Assembly (NCBI GenBank): GCA_948844705.1
Contig: CAQNVT010000249.1
Location: 1 to 12,081, forward strand
Direction: 5' to 3'
DNA length: 12,081 bases
DNA from: an uncultured Dorea sp.
GTDB taxonomy: Bacteria; Bacillota; Clostridia; Lachnospirales; Lachnospiraceae
This document shows positions 1 to 6,764 of the stretch, in pieces. Below the pieces are notes generated by a model. The model was not told where the DNA came from. It worked only from the letters and a program-made list of their open reading frames with translations, and ran no database searches. The translations under genes and the position numbers were made by a program. How positions within the stretch are numbered: position 1 is the first letter of the stretch; each line of letters opens with the position of its first letter.

Positions 1-9
1 GGTATTTTC

Positions 10-59
10 AATCTGGGACGTAGTAAAATTAATTTTTCTACGTCCCAGATTCTTTTTTT
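10..59 (+). terminator. Rho-independent terminator for a plus-strand gene left of the window
   Basis: Arms at 10-23 and 38-51 are perfect 14-bp inverted repeats (AATCTGGGACGTAG and its complement). The inner segment 25-36 is itself palindromic, so the stem can continue past one T-T mismatch to a small loop. A run of seven T follows at 53-59 on the plus strand, the classic intrinsic terminator layout for transcription entering from the left. On the minus strand no T-run follows the hairpin, so it is a weaker terminator for the transporter operon. The right arm contains the stop codon and last three codons of the minus-strand BCCT gene, so hairpin and coding sequence share bases. Confidence 0.8.
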
Positions 60-1531
60 ATTGCCTTTATAAAGGCCGCGCATGCCGTAACCATTATGAA
101 TATAAAAGGAAATGCTGCTGCCAGCGATATTGTCTGAAGCGGCTTCAATCCCCCCGCCATTAAAAGGCCGACTGCCATAACCGACTGAATGATCCCCCAC
201 AGAATCTTTTTGCTGTTCGGAGGATTGATATCTCCCTTTGTCGTAAGCATAGACAGTACATATACACCGGAATTGGCCGACGTGACGAAAAACGCACAAA
301 GTGAAATAATAGCCACGATCGACAGAAGAAACCCAAGTGGATATTCGCTAAGCACTACAAAAAGTCCAACCTCCGGCGAAGCTACCGCCTCCCTCAGTGT
401 TTCCAGCGCGACAATCCCTTTCGCGCCGAGATTGATACCAAGGCTCCCGAAAACCGAACCCCACACGCAGGAAGCAAGCGCAGGAACAAGCACAACGCCG
501 AGGATAAACTCCCTGATCGTGCGTCCTTTTGAAATACGTGCCACAAACACTCCTACAAAGGGCGCCCATGCAATAAACCAAGCCCAGTAAAACAGCCTCC
601 AGCTTCCGACCCAGCTGTTATCGCCGTAGGCCCGGATCCCCAGTGCATCCTGGAGAAAATTGCTGACATACAGCCCCATTCCGTTTATAAAACCGTTTAA
701 GGTCTCAACCTTCGGGCCCACAAGAAAGCACACCGCCATCAAACCGATCGCAACATAAAGATTCATATCTGAAATGAACTTAATTCCTTTGTCGATACCG
801 GAGACCGCAGAGCCTATATAGATGACGGACACGATAACGATAATAGCAATCTGTACCACAAGCGTAGACGGAAGCCCGAACATATAGTTAAAGCCTGCAT
901 TGATCTGCAGCGTCCCGAGTCCCAGAGATGTCACGACACCCGCAACCGTCGCAAATACCGCCAGAATATCCACAAGCTTTCCAAGCCACCCTTCTGCCAG
1001 CTTCTTTCCAATCAACGGCTCCAGAATAACACTGATCAGCCCCTTTTTATTTTTACGAAACATAAAATATGCAAGCGCAAGCCCGATAACCGCATAATTG
1101 GCCCACGGCAGGATCCCCCAGTGCATAAAGAAGGATCTCATGGCAAAATCCGCCGACTCCGGAGTACCGCCCTCCATGCCTGCCGGATTCAGATAATGAG
1201 TCAGGGGCTCGGCAACTCCCCAAAATACGAGTCCGACTCCCATACCACACCCGAAAAGCAGTCCGAACCATGTCAGATTGCGGTATTCCGGTCTTGAATC
1301 GTCTTCTCCAAGACGAATCCTGCCATATTTTCCAAATGCGATATAAACGACAAATACCAAAAATACGATCATTGCCGTCATATACAGCCATCCGAAGTCC
1401 TCAGTAAGAAATGCGAACGCCGCATTTGATACAACTGTAAAGCTGTCATTGAATGCTACGGACCACACAGCCATAACAGCTACTAAAACAAGCGAAACGT
1501 AAAATACGATATTTTCTTTTTTATTCTCCAT
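38..1531 (-). CDS. BCCT-family (betaine/carnitine/choline) transporter
   Basis: A polytopic membrane protein of 497 residues, a normal length for bacterial BCCT carriers, which import quaternary ammonium compounds with sodium or by exchange. Family signatures are visible, numbered from an alternative TTG two codons upstream: the glycine motif GMGVG near residues 98-102, the first aromatic box HWGILPWANY near 139-148, and the segment FYWAWFIAWAPFVGVFVARI near 316-335 that carries the Trp-rich substrate site. A Thr-Ser pair in FFVTSANS near 419-420 matches the position of a sodium site in BetP-type carriers, which hints at sodium coupling. I chose the ATG at 1531 because AGGAG lies 7 nt upstream; the TTG at 1537 is too close to it. 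The gene begins 18 nt after the reductase selenoprotein gene, so it is very probably the last gene of that operon and supplies its substrate. Betaine is the likeliest substrate; carnitine, choline or sarcosine are not excluded. Confidence 0.93.
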   Translation of the reverse strand: MENKKENIVFYVSLVLVAVMAVWSVAFNDSFTVVSNAAFAFLTEDFGWLYMTAMIVFLVFVVYIAFGKYGRIRLGEDDSRPEYRNLTWFGLLFGCGMGVGLVFWGVAEPLTHYLNPAGMEGGTPESADFAMRSFFMHWGILPWANYAVIGLALAYFMFRKNKKGLISVILEPLIGKKLAEGWLGKLVDILAVFATVAGVVTSLGLGTLQINAGFNYMFGLPSTLVVQIAIIVIVSVIYIGSAVSGIDKGIKFISDMNLYVAIGLMAVCFLVGPKVETLNGFINGMGLYVSNFLQDALGIRAYGDNSWVGSWRLFYWAWFIAWAPFVGVFVARISKGRTIREFILGVVLVPALASCVWGSVFGSLGINLGAKGIVALETLREAVASPEVGLFVVLSEYPLGFLLSIVAIISLCAFFVTSANSGVYVLSMLTTKGDINPPNSKKILWGIIQSVMAVGLLMAGGLKPLQTISLAAAFPFIFIMVTACAAFIKAIKKESGT

Positions 1532-1549
1532 ATCCAATCTCCTGACCTG

Positions 1550-2854
1550 CTATACACGGAATACGGTCTGCTCTTTTACATCGGTCGCCAAAGCCTCCAG
1601 CGCAACCTTAGTTCTGTGATAACGAAGCTTCCATTGATCTTCCCTCGATGTCCCCGGGTCACCCAGCGGATATGGAATAGATATCATAGGAACAATTCTG
1701 TTTGAACCTACCGTCTTTGCTACCGGAATCAGATTACACATCTGCACGATCGGGAAGCCGGCCCTCTCGATCTCTTTTACCATCGTTGCACCGCAACGAG
1801 TACAGGTGCCTCATGTGCTGACCATGATAACCGCATCTACATTGTCCTCCTGGAAATACGGAACCATTTCCTTCGCCATTCTCCGGGCCTCTGCCTCCGT
1901 CGTTCCTGTTCCTACCGTCGTATAGAAATACGGATGAAGGCTTCCGAAAAACTCTTCCTTTTCCAGCACCTTAAGGGCATCTACCGGCGTGATTACATTA
2001 GGGTCGGCATCCGCCGCCGCCGGATCAAAGCCTGCATGAATCGTCTTATATTCTCCGCCCTTTAAGGCTTCCGTATCCGAAATATCATATCTGCCCCAGC
2101 GGGTTGCGGAGGCTGACTGGATGCGGTCCGGATTATCTGCCGGTACGATTCCGCCGGTGTTCACAAGGGCGATCTTTGCCTTCTTTAAGTCCTTAACTGC
2201 CGGAGCAATCGGAACCATGTCCCTCTTCGGAATCGGAAGCTCCGTCTCAAACGGCTCGCCGTTCAGCTTCTTAATCAGCATATCGATCATACGCTCGGAA
2301 GCCGGCTTTCCGTCCGAAAGCCATGTCTGATGACGAATCCCCCTGGCAAAATATCCTTCCTCGTCGGCGCTTCCTACCGGCTCCCCGTTTAACAGCTTAT
2401 TGGCGACCCTTGCCATCGCCTTAACATCCTTTCTCATCTTGGATGCGATATTACCGCCCTGCAAAATATACATGTCCTTTTTAAACATATCGACACCCGG
2501 AGTTTCGCTGTTCATGGAGGTCACGACCGGTACGCCGAATTTTTCCTTCACCGCCTTGCAGATCGTACCGCACGCCACCGTGTAACGTCCCGCCTGGAAT
2601 GCCGGTCCTGCAAGAAAAATATCAAATTCTTTGCCCTCAAGCATACCAAGGATCTCTGCAACCGCCTCCTCTGTATTAGAACCCATATAATTATCGCCGC
2701 AGATAATCGTATGCGTCACCTCTGCATCAAGCTCCTTTGCAAACTGCATTGCCGGGCCGATCTGCGCTTCATGAATCTGAGGGGAGATTCCTGCCTGCTC
2801 CTCTCCGCCGATCTGTCCGAAAAACTGATTTACATATATAACCGCCTTTTTCAT
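1550..2854 (-). CDS. grdH: Glycine/sarcosine/betaine reductase component B, selenoprotein subunit (selenocysteine at UGA 1811-1813)
   Basis: A 434-residue selenoprotein if the in-frame TGA at 1811-1813 is read as selenocysteine (residue 348). Without readthrough it would be two fragments. The context reads STUGTCTRCGATMVKEIER, the U-x-x-C-x-x-C redox motif of the GrdB/GrdF/GrdH family. The full length fits that family, and the frame continues seamlessly for 86 codons past the TGA. In the known pathway this cytoplasmic subunit activates the amino-acid-derived substrate and passes a carboxymethyl group to the selenol of GrdA. GrdC/GrdD then release acetyl phosphate. ATG 2854 is preferred over GTG 2857 because GGAGGTGA ends 6 nt before it. 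The gene follows the alpha/beta subunit gene by 16 nt and precedes the BCCT gene by 18 nt. Choosing grdH (betaine) over grdF (sarcosine) or grdB (glycine) is inference from the transporter and the absence of grdA/C/D; membership of the family itself is near certain. Confidence 0.93.
1783..1799 (-). promoter_or_regulatory. Bacterial SECIS hairpin for selenocysteine insertion
   Basis: In the mRNA the arms UCGUUGC and GCAACGA form a perfect 7-bp stem closed by the triloop GGU. The loop begins 18 nt after the UGA at 1811-1813. Known bacterial SECIS elements are short stem-loops inside the coding sequence just after the UGA, with a small loop carrying a G in its first two positions, and are bound by SelB. 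This hairpin meets that description. It also codes for residues of the conserved TRCGAT segment, so structure and protein sequence are constrained together. Confidence 0.85.
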
Positions 2855-2870
2855 CACATCTCACCTCCGT

Positions 2871-4196
2871 CTAAAATTCCTTCATAGTTTTCGGAGACCA
2901 TCCGCATACCTGGTCGCCGCAGAACATCGAGTTGTTTTCCATAATAATCGATCCGTCTTCCCTCACGGACGGCCCTAATATCTCATCATCTGCCCATCCG
3001 CCTGACAAGCCGTCTCTTGCAAGCGCCTGAAGCTCACCTAATACGGTTTCCATCGGAGGCAGCTCAATCAGCTGAGATACATTTCCGCAGGATACGATTG
3101 CATCACATTTCTCATCCAGCGTTACAAGAGGCTGGGATTGTCCGTCACGCCCGGTACACTCATTCGTAATACCTACCGTCTTAACACCCGCATTCTCAAG
3201 CGCCACGATACATCCTACAAAATCGGCATCCGGATTGCCATATCCTTCCTCTGCCACGACCGCTCCGTCTGCACCAAGACTTTTTGCGATCTGCGCCACA
3301 AAAAGAGCCGCTCTTTCCTTCTGCTCCAATGCAACATTTAAGTTAGACATAATGACTCCCAGGAAATTAATCGTCTTTCCATGCTCTCCGTAAAGCGCCT
3401 TAATATTCGGGCAATTCTGGAAATCATAGGTGGACCATTTTGAAGATACCGGCATAAAGCTTCCCGATACCATCGCACCGTCAAGGATTTCATTTGGATG
3501 CATCACAGTCGGAACGACATGATTCATATCCCACCCGTATACAAGATCGTTATATCCCATCTCCTCCATCTGGGACTGCGGCTGCATTACATATACAACT
3601 GACGGGAGCTTCTCTGTCTCAGGGCCGCGTCTGATCATCGCCCCAAGCTCATAGACCTCTGTCTCCTCCGGGGTAAGCTCCTTAACACAGGCGCCGATAT
3701 ACTCTGCAAGCTTATGCCCTGCTCTTCTCAACGCATCATTTTTCTTCTGCTGTTCATTTCTTTCAAATTCTTCATTCGTATCCGCGACAAGAACAATATT
3801 ATTAAGCTGTCCGAAATATGTGTACTTCTGTCCCTCCCCGCTCATATCGATCACACCGTCCTGGAAACCGCCCCAGTGTCTGCCTGCTACAAGGACACTG
3901 CAGTTTTTAAGCGCATAGGTTACGCCTTCCCCTGCCTTTGCAAGATCTCCCGTATAACCGGGGAAAATGCTCCTCCCGTCCGGGCGAATCCTTGGTTCAA
4001 TTGCCTCCTTTACGGGACACAGCCGAATCTTATCTCCCGGCTTTGCGATATAGAGCTCCGCCTCCGTGATCCTGTCATCCCCGCGTACAAACTGAAGTGC
4101 TTCCTCCTTATTGATCATAAGCACTCCGTCCTTCAAGGATAATTCATTTCCAAAAACGATATCCTTTACATAGAAATTGCCAATCTCCAGCCTCAT
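2871..4196 (-). CDS. grdI: Glycine/sarcosine/betaine reductase component B, alpha/beta proprotein
   Basis: A 441-residue cytoplasmic proprotein of the GrdE/GrdG/GrdI family. In this family the chain is cleaved next to a cysteine into two subunits, the cysteine becoming an N-terminal carbonyl-type (pyruvoyl) group used to bind the substrate amine. The segment YDFQNCPNIKALYGEHG near residues 257-273 holds the best Asn-Cys candidate (Asn261-Cys262); its position gives fragments of roughly 260 and 180 residues. The C-terminal NSMFCGDQVCGWSPKTMKEF is also family-like. I chose the ATG at 4196 because AAGGAGG lies 6 nt upstream and the protein then starts MRLEIGNFYVKDIVFG. The frame is open further upstream, but that extension would run into the promoter -10 box. 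First gene of a three-gene operon with the selenoprotein subunit and a BCCT carrier. Assignment to betaine (grdI) rather than sarcosine (grdG) is inference from the carrier. Confidence 0.92.
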   Translation of the reverse strand: MRLEIGNFYVKDIVFGNELSLKDGVLMINKEEALQFVRGDDRITEAELYIAKPGDKIRLCPVKEAIEPRIRPDGRSIFPGYTGDLAKAGEGVTYALKNCSVLVAGRHWGGFQDGVIDMSGEGQKYTYFGQLNNIVLVADTNEEFERNEQQKKNDALRRAGHKLAEYIGACVKELTPEETEVYELGAMIRRGPETEKLPSVVYVMQPQSQMEEMGYNDLVYGWDMNHVVPTVMHPNEILDGAMVSGSFMPVSSKWSTYDFQNCPNIKALYGEHGKTINFLGVIMSNLNVALEQKERAALFVAQIAKSLGADGAVVAEEGYGNPDADFVGCIVALENAGVKTVGITNECTGRDGQSQPLVTLDEKCDAIVSCGNVSQLIELPPMETVLGELQALARDGLSGGWADDEILGPSVREDGSIIMENNSMFCGDQVCGWSPKTMKEF

Positions 4197-4259
4197 GTTT
4201 TTCCTCCTTGTCTCCCTGCTTTTATAGAGATTTTCTATTAGCATAATTTGATTTTTATT

Positions 4260-4275
4260 AAAAAGCGCGCTTATT
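4260..4275. promoter_or_regulatory. Operator palindrome 2, just downstream of the transcription start
   Basis: AAAAAGCGCGCTTATT is the exact inverted copy of the 16-bp sequence at 4300-4315, with the same AAGCGCGCTT core (4263-4272). The two core centres are exactly 40 bp apart, close to a whole number of helical turns. It falls roughly at +10 to +25 of the predicted transcript, so a repressor on both sites would clamp the start region. Confidence 0.68.
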
Positions 4276-4291
4276 ACATATCTATAAAAAG

Positions 4292-4320
4292 AATATAACA
4301 ATAAGCGCGCTTTTTGTCAA
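4292..4320 (-). promoter_or_regulatory. Sigma-A-type promoter of the grdI-grdH-BCCT operon
   Basis: On the minus strand TTGACA (4315-4320) and TATATT (4292-4297) are separated by exactly 17 bp. The -35 box is perfect consensus and the -10 box matches at five of six bases. Transcription would begin near 4285, giving a leader of about 90 nt before the ATG at 4196. A promoter this strong would be expected to need repression, which fits the palindromes overlapping it. Confidence 0.8.
4300..4315. promoter_or_regulatory. Operator palindrome 1, inside the promoter spacer
   Basis: AATAAGCGCGCTTTTT lies between the -35 and -10 boxes of the grdI promoter. Its core AAGCGCGCTT (4303-4312) is a perfect 10-bp palindrome, and two more base pairs match beyond a single mismatch on each side. 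Size and placement are typical of a TetR-family operator, where bound repressor blocks RNA polymerase. The divergent TetR gene at 4524 is the natural candidate; the pairing is inferred. Confidence 0.7.
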
Positions 4321-4523
4321 TATGTTTTTTATAAATATAGAATAAATCTATATATCCTGAATACCCGATTGCCTATTACTCAGCCGAAGCATTCTTATTG
4401 TCAACAGGAAAATTTGCTATCCCCTGAATTAAGTGGTAAAATTGTTACTGTAAACGGAAATATAAATTGTATTCTGGGGAATGCTCTCACAAAAAGCCAA
4501 AAAAGAAAGGAATCTATATATCT

Positions 4524-5177
4524 ATGAGTAACACAAATAATGACAAAGAAATTTTAAAGCGGCAGAACCGGATCCGGTTCATTCAGGCCGCGCAGGAACT
4601 GATTGAATGTGAAGGCCCCGAAAACGCCTCCATACGCAAGATCGCAGAACGGGCAGGATTTCATAATTCTACGATCTATCTGTATTTTGAAGATGTGGAT
4701 CAGCTGATCCTCCTTGCTTCCCTCAAGTATTTTAATGAATACAGCAGGGCACTGTCCGAATTAAGTACCAGGGAGCTTACTCCGTCCGAGAAATTCATGA
4801 CGATCTGGAGCTTTTTCGCAAAAGAGGTTTTTCAAAGGCCGAAAATTTTTCACAATTTTTTCTTTGGAAAGCACAGTGATAATCTGACAAAAATCATAAG
4901 ACAATACTACGAGCTTTTCCCGGAGGAGCAGAAGGAATATTCTCCGGAAATCGAGGATATGTATTACGGGCAGGATATTAAAGAGCGCTGCCTTAAGCTG
5001 CTCATACCGCTTGCCGGTGCAGATACAAGGATCAATAAGGATAATCTGGAGCTGGTCAACGATATGATCGTCAGCTTTTTAAAATATCTTCTGGAGCAAA
5101 AATGCCAGAATCCTTCCCTGGATTCTGACATTCTTACAGATAAACTTCTTCAGATGCTAGGCTTCATTATCTCGTAA
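4524..5177 (+). CDS. TetR/AcrR-family transcriptional regulator (probable regulator of the reductase operon)
   Basis: A 217-residue protein with an N-terminal TetR-type DNA-binding domain: the segment ASIRKIAERAGFHNSTIYLY at about residues 35-54 is the helix-turn-helix, followed by FEDVDQL, the usual start of the next helix. The remaining 150 or so residues are a helical ligand-binding region that I cannot assign to a ligand. I chose ATG 4524 because AAAGGA lies about 12 nt upstream and the protein then has a normal TetR N-terminus; an upstream in-frame start at 4467 would add 19 Lys-rich residues without a good ribosome site. It is divergent from grdI, whose promoter carries two palindromes, so local control of the reductase operon is the simplest reading. 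Its last 11 bases overlap the 3' end of the convergent DegV gene. Confidence 0.88.
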   Translation: MSNTNNDKEILKRQNRIRFIQAAQELIECEGPENASIRKIAERAGFHNSTIYLYFEDVDQLILLASLKYFNEYSRALSELSTRELTPSEKFMTIWSFFAKEVFQRPKIFHNFFFGKHSDNLTKIIRQYYELFPEEQKEYSPEIEDMYYGQDIKERCLKLLIPLAGADTRINKDNLELVNDMIVSFLKYLLEQKCQNPSLDSDILTDKLLQMLGFIIS

Positions 5178-6018
5178 AACCTGCAATTCCAAAGGCTCCC
5201 GGTCCTCCGTGCGAAGTGATGACGCCGCCTGTTTTTACCCAGGTAACCTCCTTAATCCCGCACGCGAGGGCTGTTTTTTCCGCCTCTTTTATAATGTCCT
5301 CCTCAAGCCCCGGCGTCCGGATCAGCCACAGTCTGGAGGTCTTAAGGCCCTTTTCCTCAATATAATCCTTTACAAGCTGCGGTATGATCTTTTTCATGCT
5401 TCCTCTGTGCTTCTTCGTAGCCTGAAGATAACCGTCCAGTATCTCAATCCTTGGATGAATCCGAAGAAGGGCACCGCACAGGGCCGCGGCATTGCTCACT
5501 CTTCCTCCCGCGCGCAAAAACTCCAGCGTATCCGGCACAAAACACATGCTCACGTTTTCAGATATCTCCTTTGCCTTCTCTGAAGCCTCTTTTATATTCC
5601 ACTCCGGATGCTCCTTTAAAAGCTCCGCCATCGTGACCACAACCGCATATTGTCCCGCCGATACCTGTTTTGTATCAACGCTTATGACATACTCTCTGTT
5701 CTGGGCCGCGATCTGTGCGCTCTGATAGGAGCATGTCGTAACAGAAGAATAAGCAAGATACAAAATCTGGCTGTCCGGATTTTCCGCATGGATCCGGTCA
5801 AATATATTCTCAAAATCCTCCGGCACGCAGCCGCTTGTCTTCGGAAGTCTCCCTGTATTCTTATAATAGCTTACGATCTCCTCTGACGGGAATGAAGCGT
5901 CATCCCTCGTCTCCTCGCCGAATGATACATGCATCGGCACAATATATATCCCGTACTGACGGGCAACCTCCTCCGGAATATCCGAGCCCGTCTCGGCAAG
6001 CAATACAATTTTTCCCAT
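5167..6018 (-). CDS. DegV-family (FakB-like) fatty-acid-binding protein
   Basis: A 283-residue soluble protein of normal DegV length. In characterised members (FakB) the protein carries a fatty acid in a buried pocket and presents it to a separate kinase, FakA, which is not in this window. Visible family features are the N-terminal AETGSDIP, TSGCVPEDF at 61-69 (usually TSQPS in relatives), YSSVTTCSYQSA at 90-101, FLRAGGRVSNAAAL at 167-180 with Arg173, and the C-terminal HGGPGAFGIAGF at 270-281. Thr61, Ser92 and His270 fall where relatives bind the lipid carboxylate. I chose ATG 6018 because AAGGAG lies about 7 nt upstream; earlier Met codons lack this. Divergent from a second TetR-type gene and tail-to-tail with the first, so it is probably a single-gene transcript. 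Its physiological ligand cannot be read from the sequence. Confidence 0.93.
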   Translation of the reverse strand: MGKIVLLAETGSDIPEEVARQYGIYIVPMHVSFGEETRDDASFPSEEIVSYYKNTGRLPKTSGCVPEDFENIFDRIHAENPDSQILYLAYSSVTTCSYQSAQIAAQNREYVISVDTKQVSAGQYAVVVTMAELLKEHPEWNIKEASEKAKEISENVSMCFVPDTLEFLRAGGRVSNAAALCGALLRIHPRIEILDGYLQATKKHRGSMKKIIPQLVKDYIEEKGLKTSRLWLIRTPGLEEDIIKEAEKTALACGIKEVTWVKTGGVITSHGGPGAFGIAGFTR

Positions 6019-6068
6019 AATCGACTCCTTCATTTTTATCATGACGTGGTTTTCATTACTACTTATTA

Positions 6069-6097
6069 TTGTATATCAGCCCACATTATGATACAAT
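6069..6097 (+). promoter_or_regulatory. Candidate promoter for the second TetR gene
   Basis: TTGTAT (6069-6074) and TACAAT (6092-6097) are spaced by 17 bp. The -10 box matches consensus at five of six positions; the -35 box is weaker. The predicted start near 6104 lies just inside a cluster of TTTACA/TGTAAA half-sites, which would suit autoregulation. Confidence 0.4.
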
Positions 6098-6138
6098 TTA
6101 CAAAATGATTTAAAATGTAAACTTTTACTGCTGTTTAC
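6097..6138. promoter_or_regulatory. Cluster of inverted TTTACA/TGTAAA half-sites (candidate operators)
   Basis: TTTACA at 6097-6102 and TGTAAA at 6116-6121 form one inverted pair with 13 bp between them. GTAAAC at 6117-6122 and GTTTAC at 6133-6138 form a second pair with 10 bp between them, sharing the middle half-site. The cluster sits in the 140-bp region between the divergent DegV and TetR genes, downstream of the candidate TetR promoter. That placement is typical of TetR operators. AT-rich chance matches cannot be excluded. Confidence 0.4.
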
Positions 6139-6158
6139 GGCAACGGAGGAATTCTGAT

Positions 6159-6731
6159 ATGAAATGTGAGCTTTCACTGATGAAACATATACTAGGGAAA
6201 AATTTTACAAAAAGAAACCGCTTCACCAGACAATGTATCGGTGAAGCGTTGATTGCTTTAATGAAGGATAAAAGCTATGAAGAAATTACAATTTCCGATA
6301 TCGTAAAAAAAGCGGGCGTATCACGGATGACCTTCTATCACTATTTCCAGTCCAAAACAGATGCCGTCAACAATTATCTCCATGAGATCATCGAATGCTA
6401 TCTGGAGGAATGCAGCCGTTCCCTCGGAATAGACAGCTTCTATGACGCCGCACATGTACGTCATGCTTTTCTCTTCTTTGACCAGTACTCGGATTTTTTT
6501 CTTACACTGGCAGAGGCCAGCCTTCACTCTCTGATGCTGAATGCAATCAATGACTATATGATACGGTTCGTTGACCCCGTTTATCCCCGCTCTCACTATG
6601 AGCTCTATTATTACGGCGGGGCGCTGCTCAATGTCTTTCTAAAATGGGAGGAGGAGGAAAAATCCGAACCCATTGATGCCATCGTGGCAGTCATCTGCCG
6701 CTGCTGTGACATCCCGCCGCAAAAATCATAA
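6159..6731 (+). CDS. TetR/AcrR-family transcriptional regulator, divergent from DegV
   Basis: A 190-residue TetR-type regulator. The helix-turn-helix is in EEITISDIVKKAGVSRMTFY at residues 41-60, followed by HYFQSKTDAV, a standard TetR_N ending. The C-terminal half has Tyr- and Phe-rich helices and a terminal Cys-containing segment (ICRCCDIPPQKS); I do not recognise a ligand. The start at 6159 is supported by GGAGGA 8 nt upstream. It shares a 140-bp intergenic region with the DegV gene, so control of itself and of DegV is the likely job. It ends 33 nt before the 3' end of the convergent glucosidase gene, with no clear terminator between them. Confidence 0.88.
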   Translation: MKCELSLMKHILGKNFTKRNRFTRQCIGEALIALMKDKSYEEITISDIVKKAGVSRMTFYHYFQSKTDAVNNYLHEIIECYLEECSRSLGIDSFYDAAHVRHAFLFFDQYSDFFLTLAEASLHSLMLNAINDYMIRFVDPVYPRSHYELYYYGGALLNVFLKWEEEEKSEPIDAIVAVICRCCDIPPQKS

Positions 6732-6764
6732 ATACCGGCTCCTGTTCAGGCTGTCCTTTCACTG

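Larger units (their letters stand above)
4197..4523. other. 327-bp divergent intergenic region between grdI and the TetR gene
   Basis: This AT-rich stretch holds the grdI promoter with two operator palindromes (4260-4320). It also holds an inverted repeat with arms ATATAGA/TCTATAT at 4335-4341 and 4347-4353, directly upstream of the grdI -35 box. The 12-nt direct repeat AATCTATATATC occurs at 4345-4356 and 4511-4522. I found no convincing -35/-10 pair for the TetR gene; the best -10-like string is TATAAATT at 4461-4468. No coding frame with a credible start and ribosome site was seen here. Confidence 0.7.

Noticed and set aside
1550..2857. Reading the component B subunit as a pseudogene or as two separate genes split by a stop
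   Set aside because: The stop is a TGA in a U-x-x-C-x-x-C context with a SECIS-like hairpin right after it, and both sides are intact family sequence in one frame.
3714..4142. A plus-strand 142-codon open frame opposite the alpha/beta proprotein gene
   Set aside because: No ribosome site and no domain-like sequence. It lies fully within a well-supported gene on the other strand.
4197..4301. A 35-residue N-terminal extension of the alpha/beta proprotein
   Set aside because: It would start inside the promoter -10 region, upstream of the predicted transcript start. ATG 4196 has an AAGGAGG 6 nt upstream and gives a family-like N-terminus.
4260..4315. The 16-bp inverted repeat followed by T residues on the plus strand as an intrinsic terminator
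   Set aside because: No plus-strand gene lies to its left. One arm lies inside a strong minus-strand promoter spacer, and each arm is itself palindromic, which points to operators.
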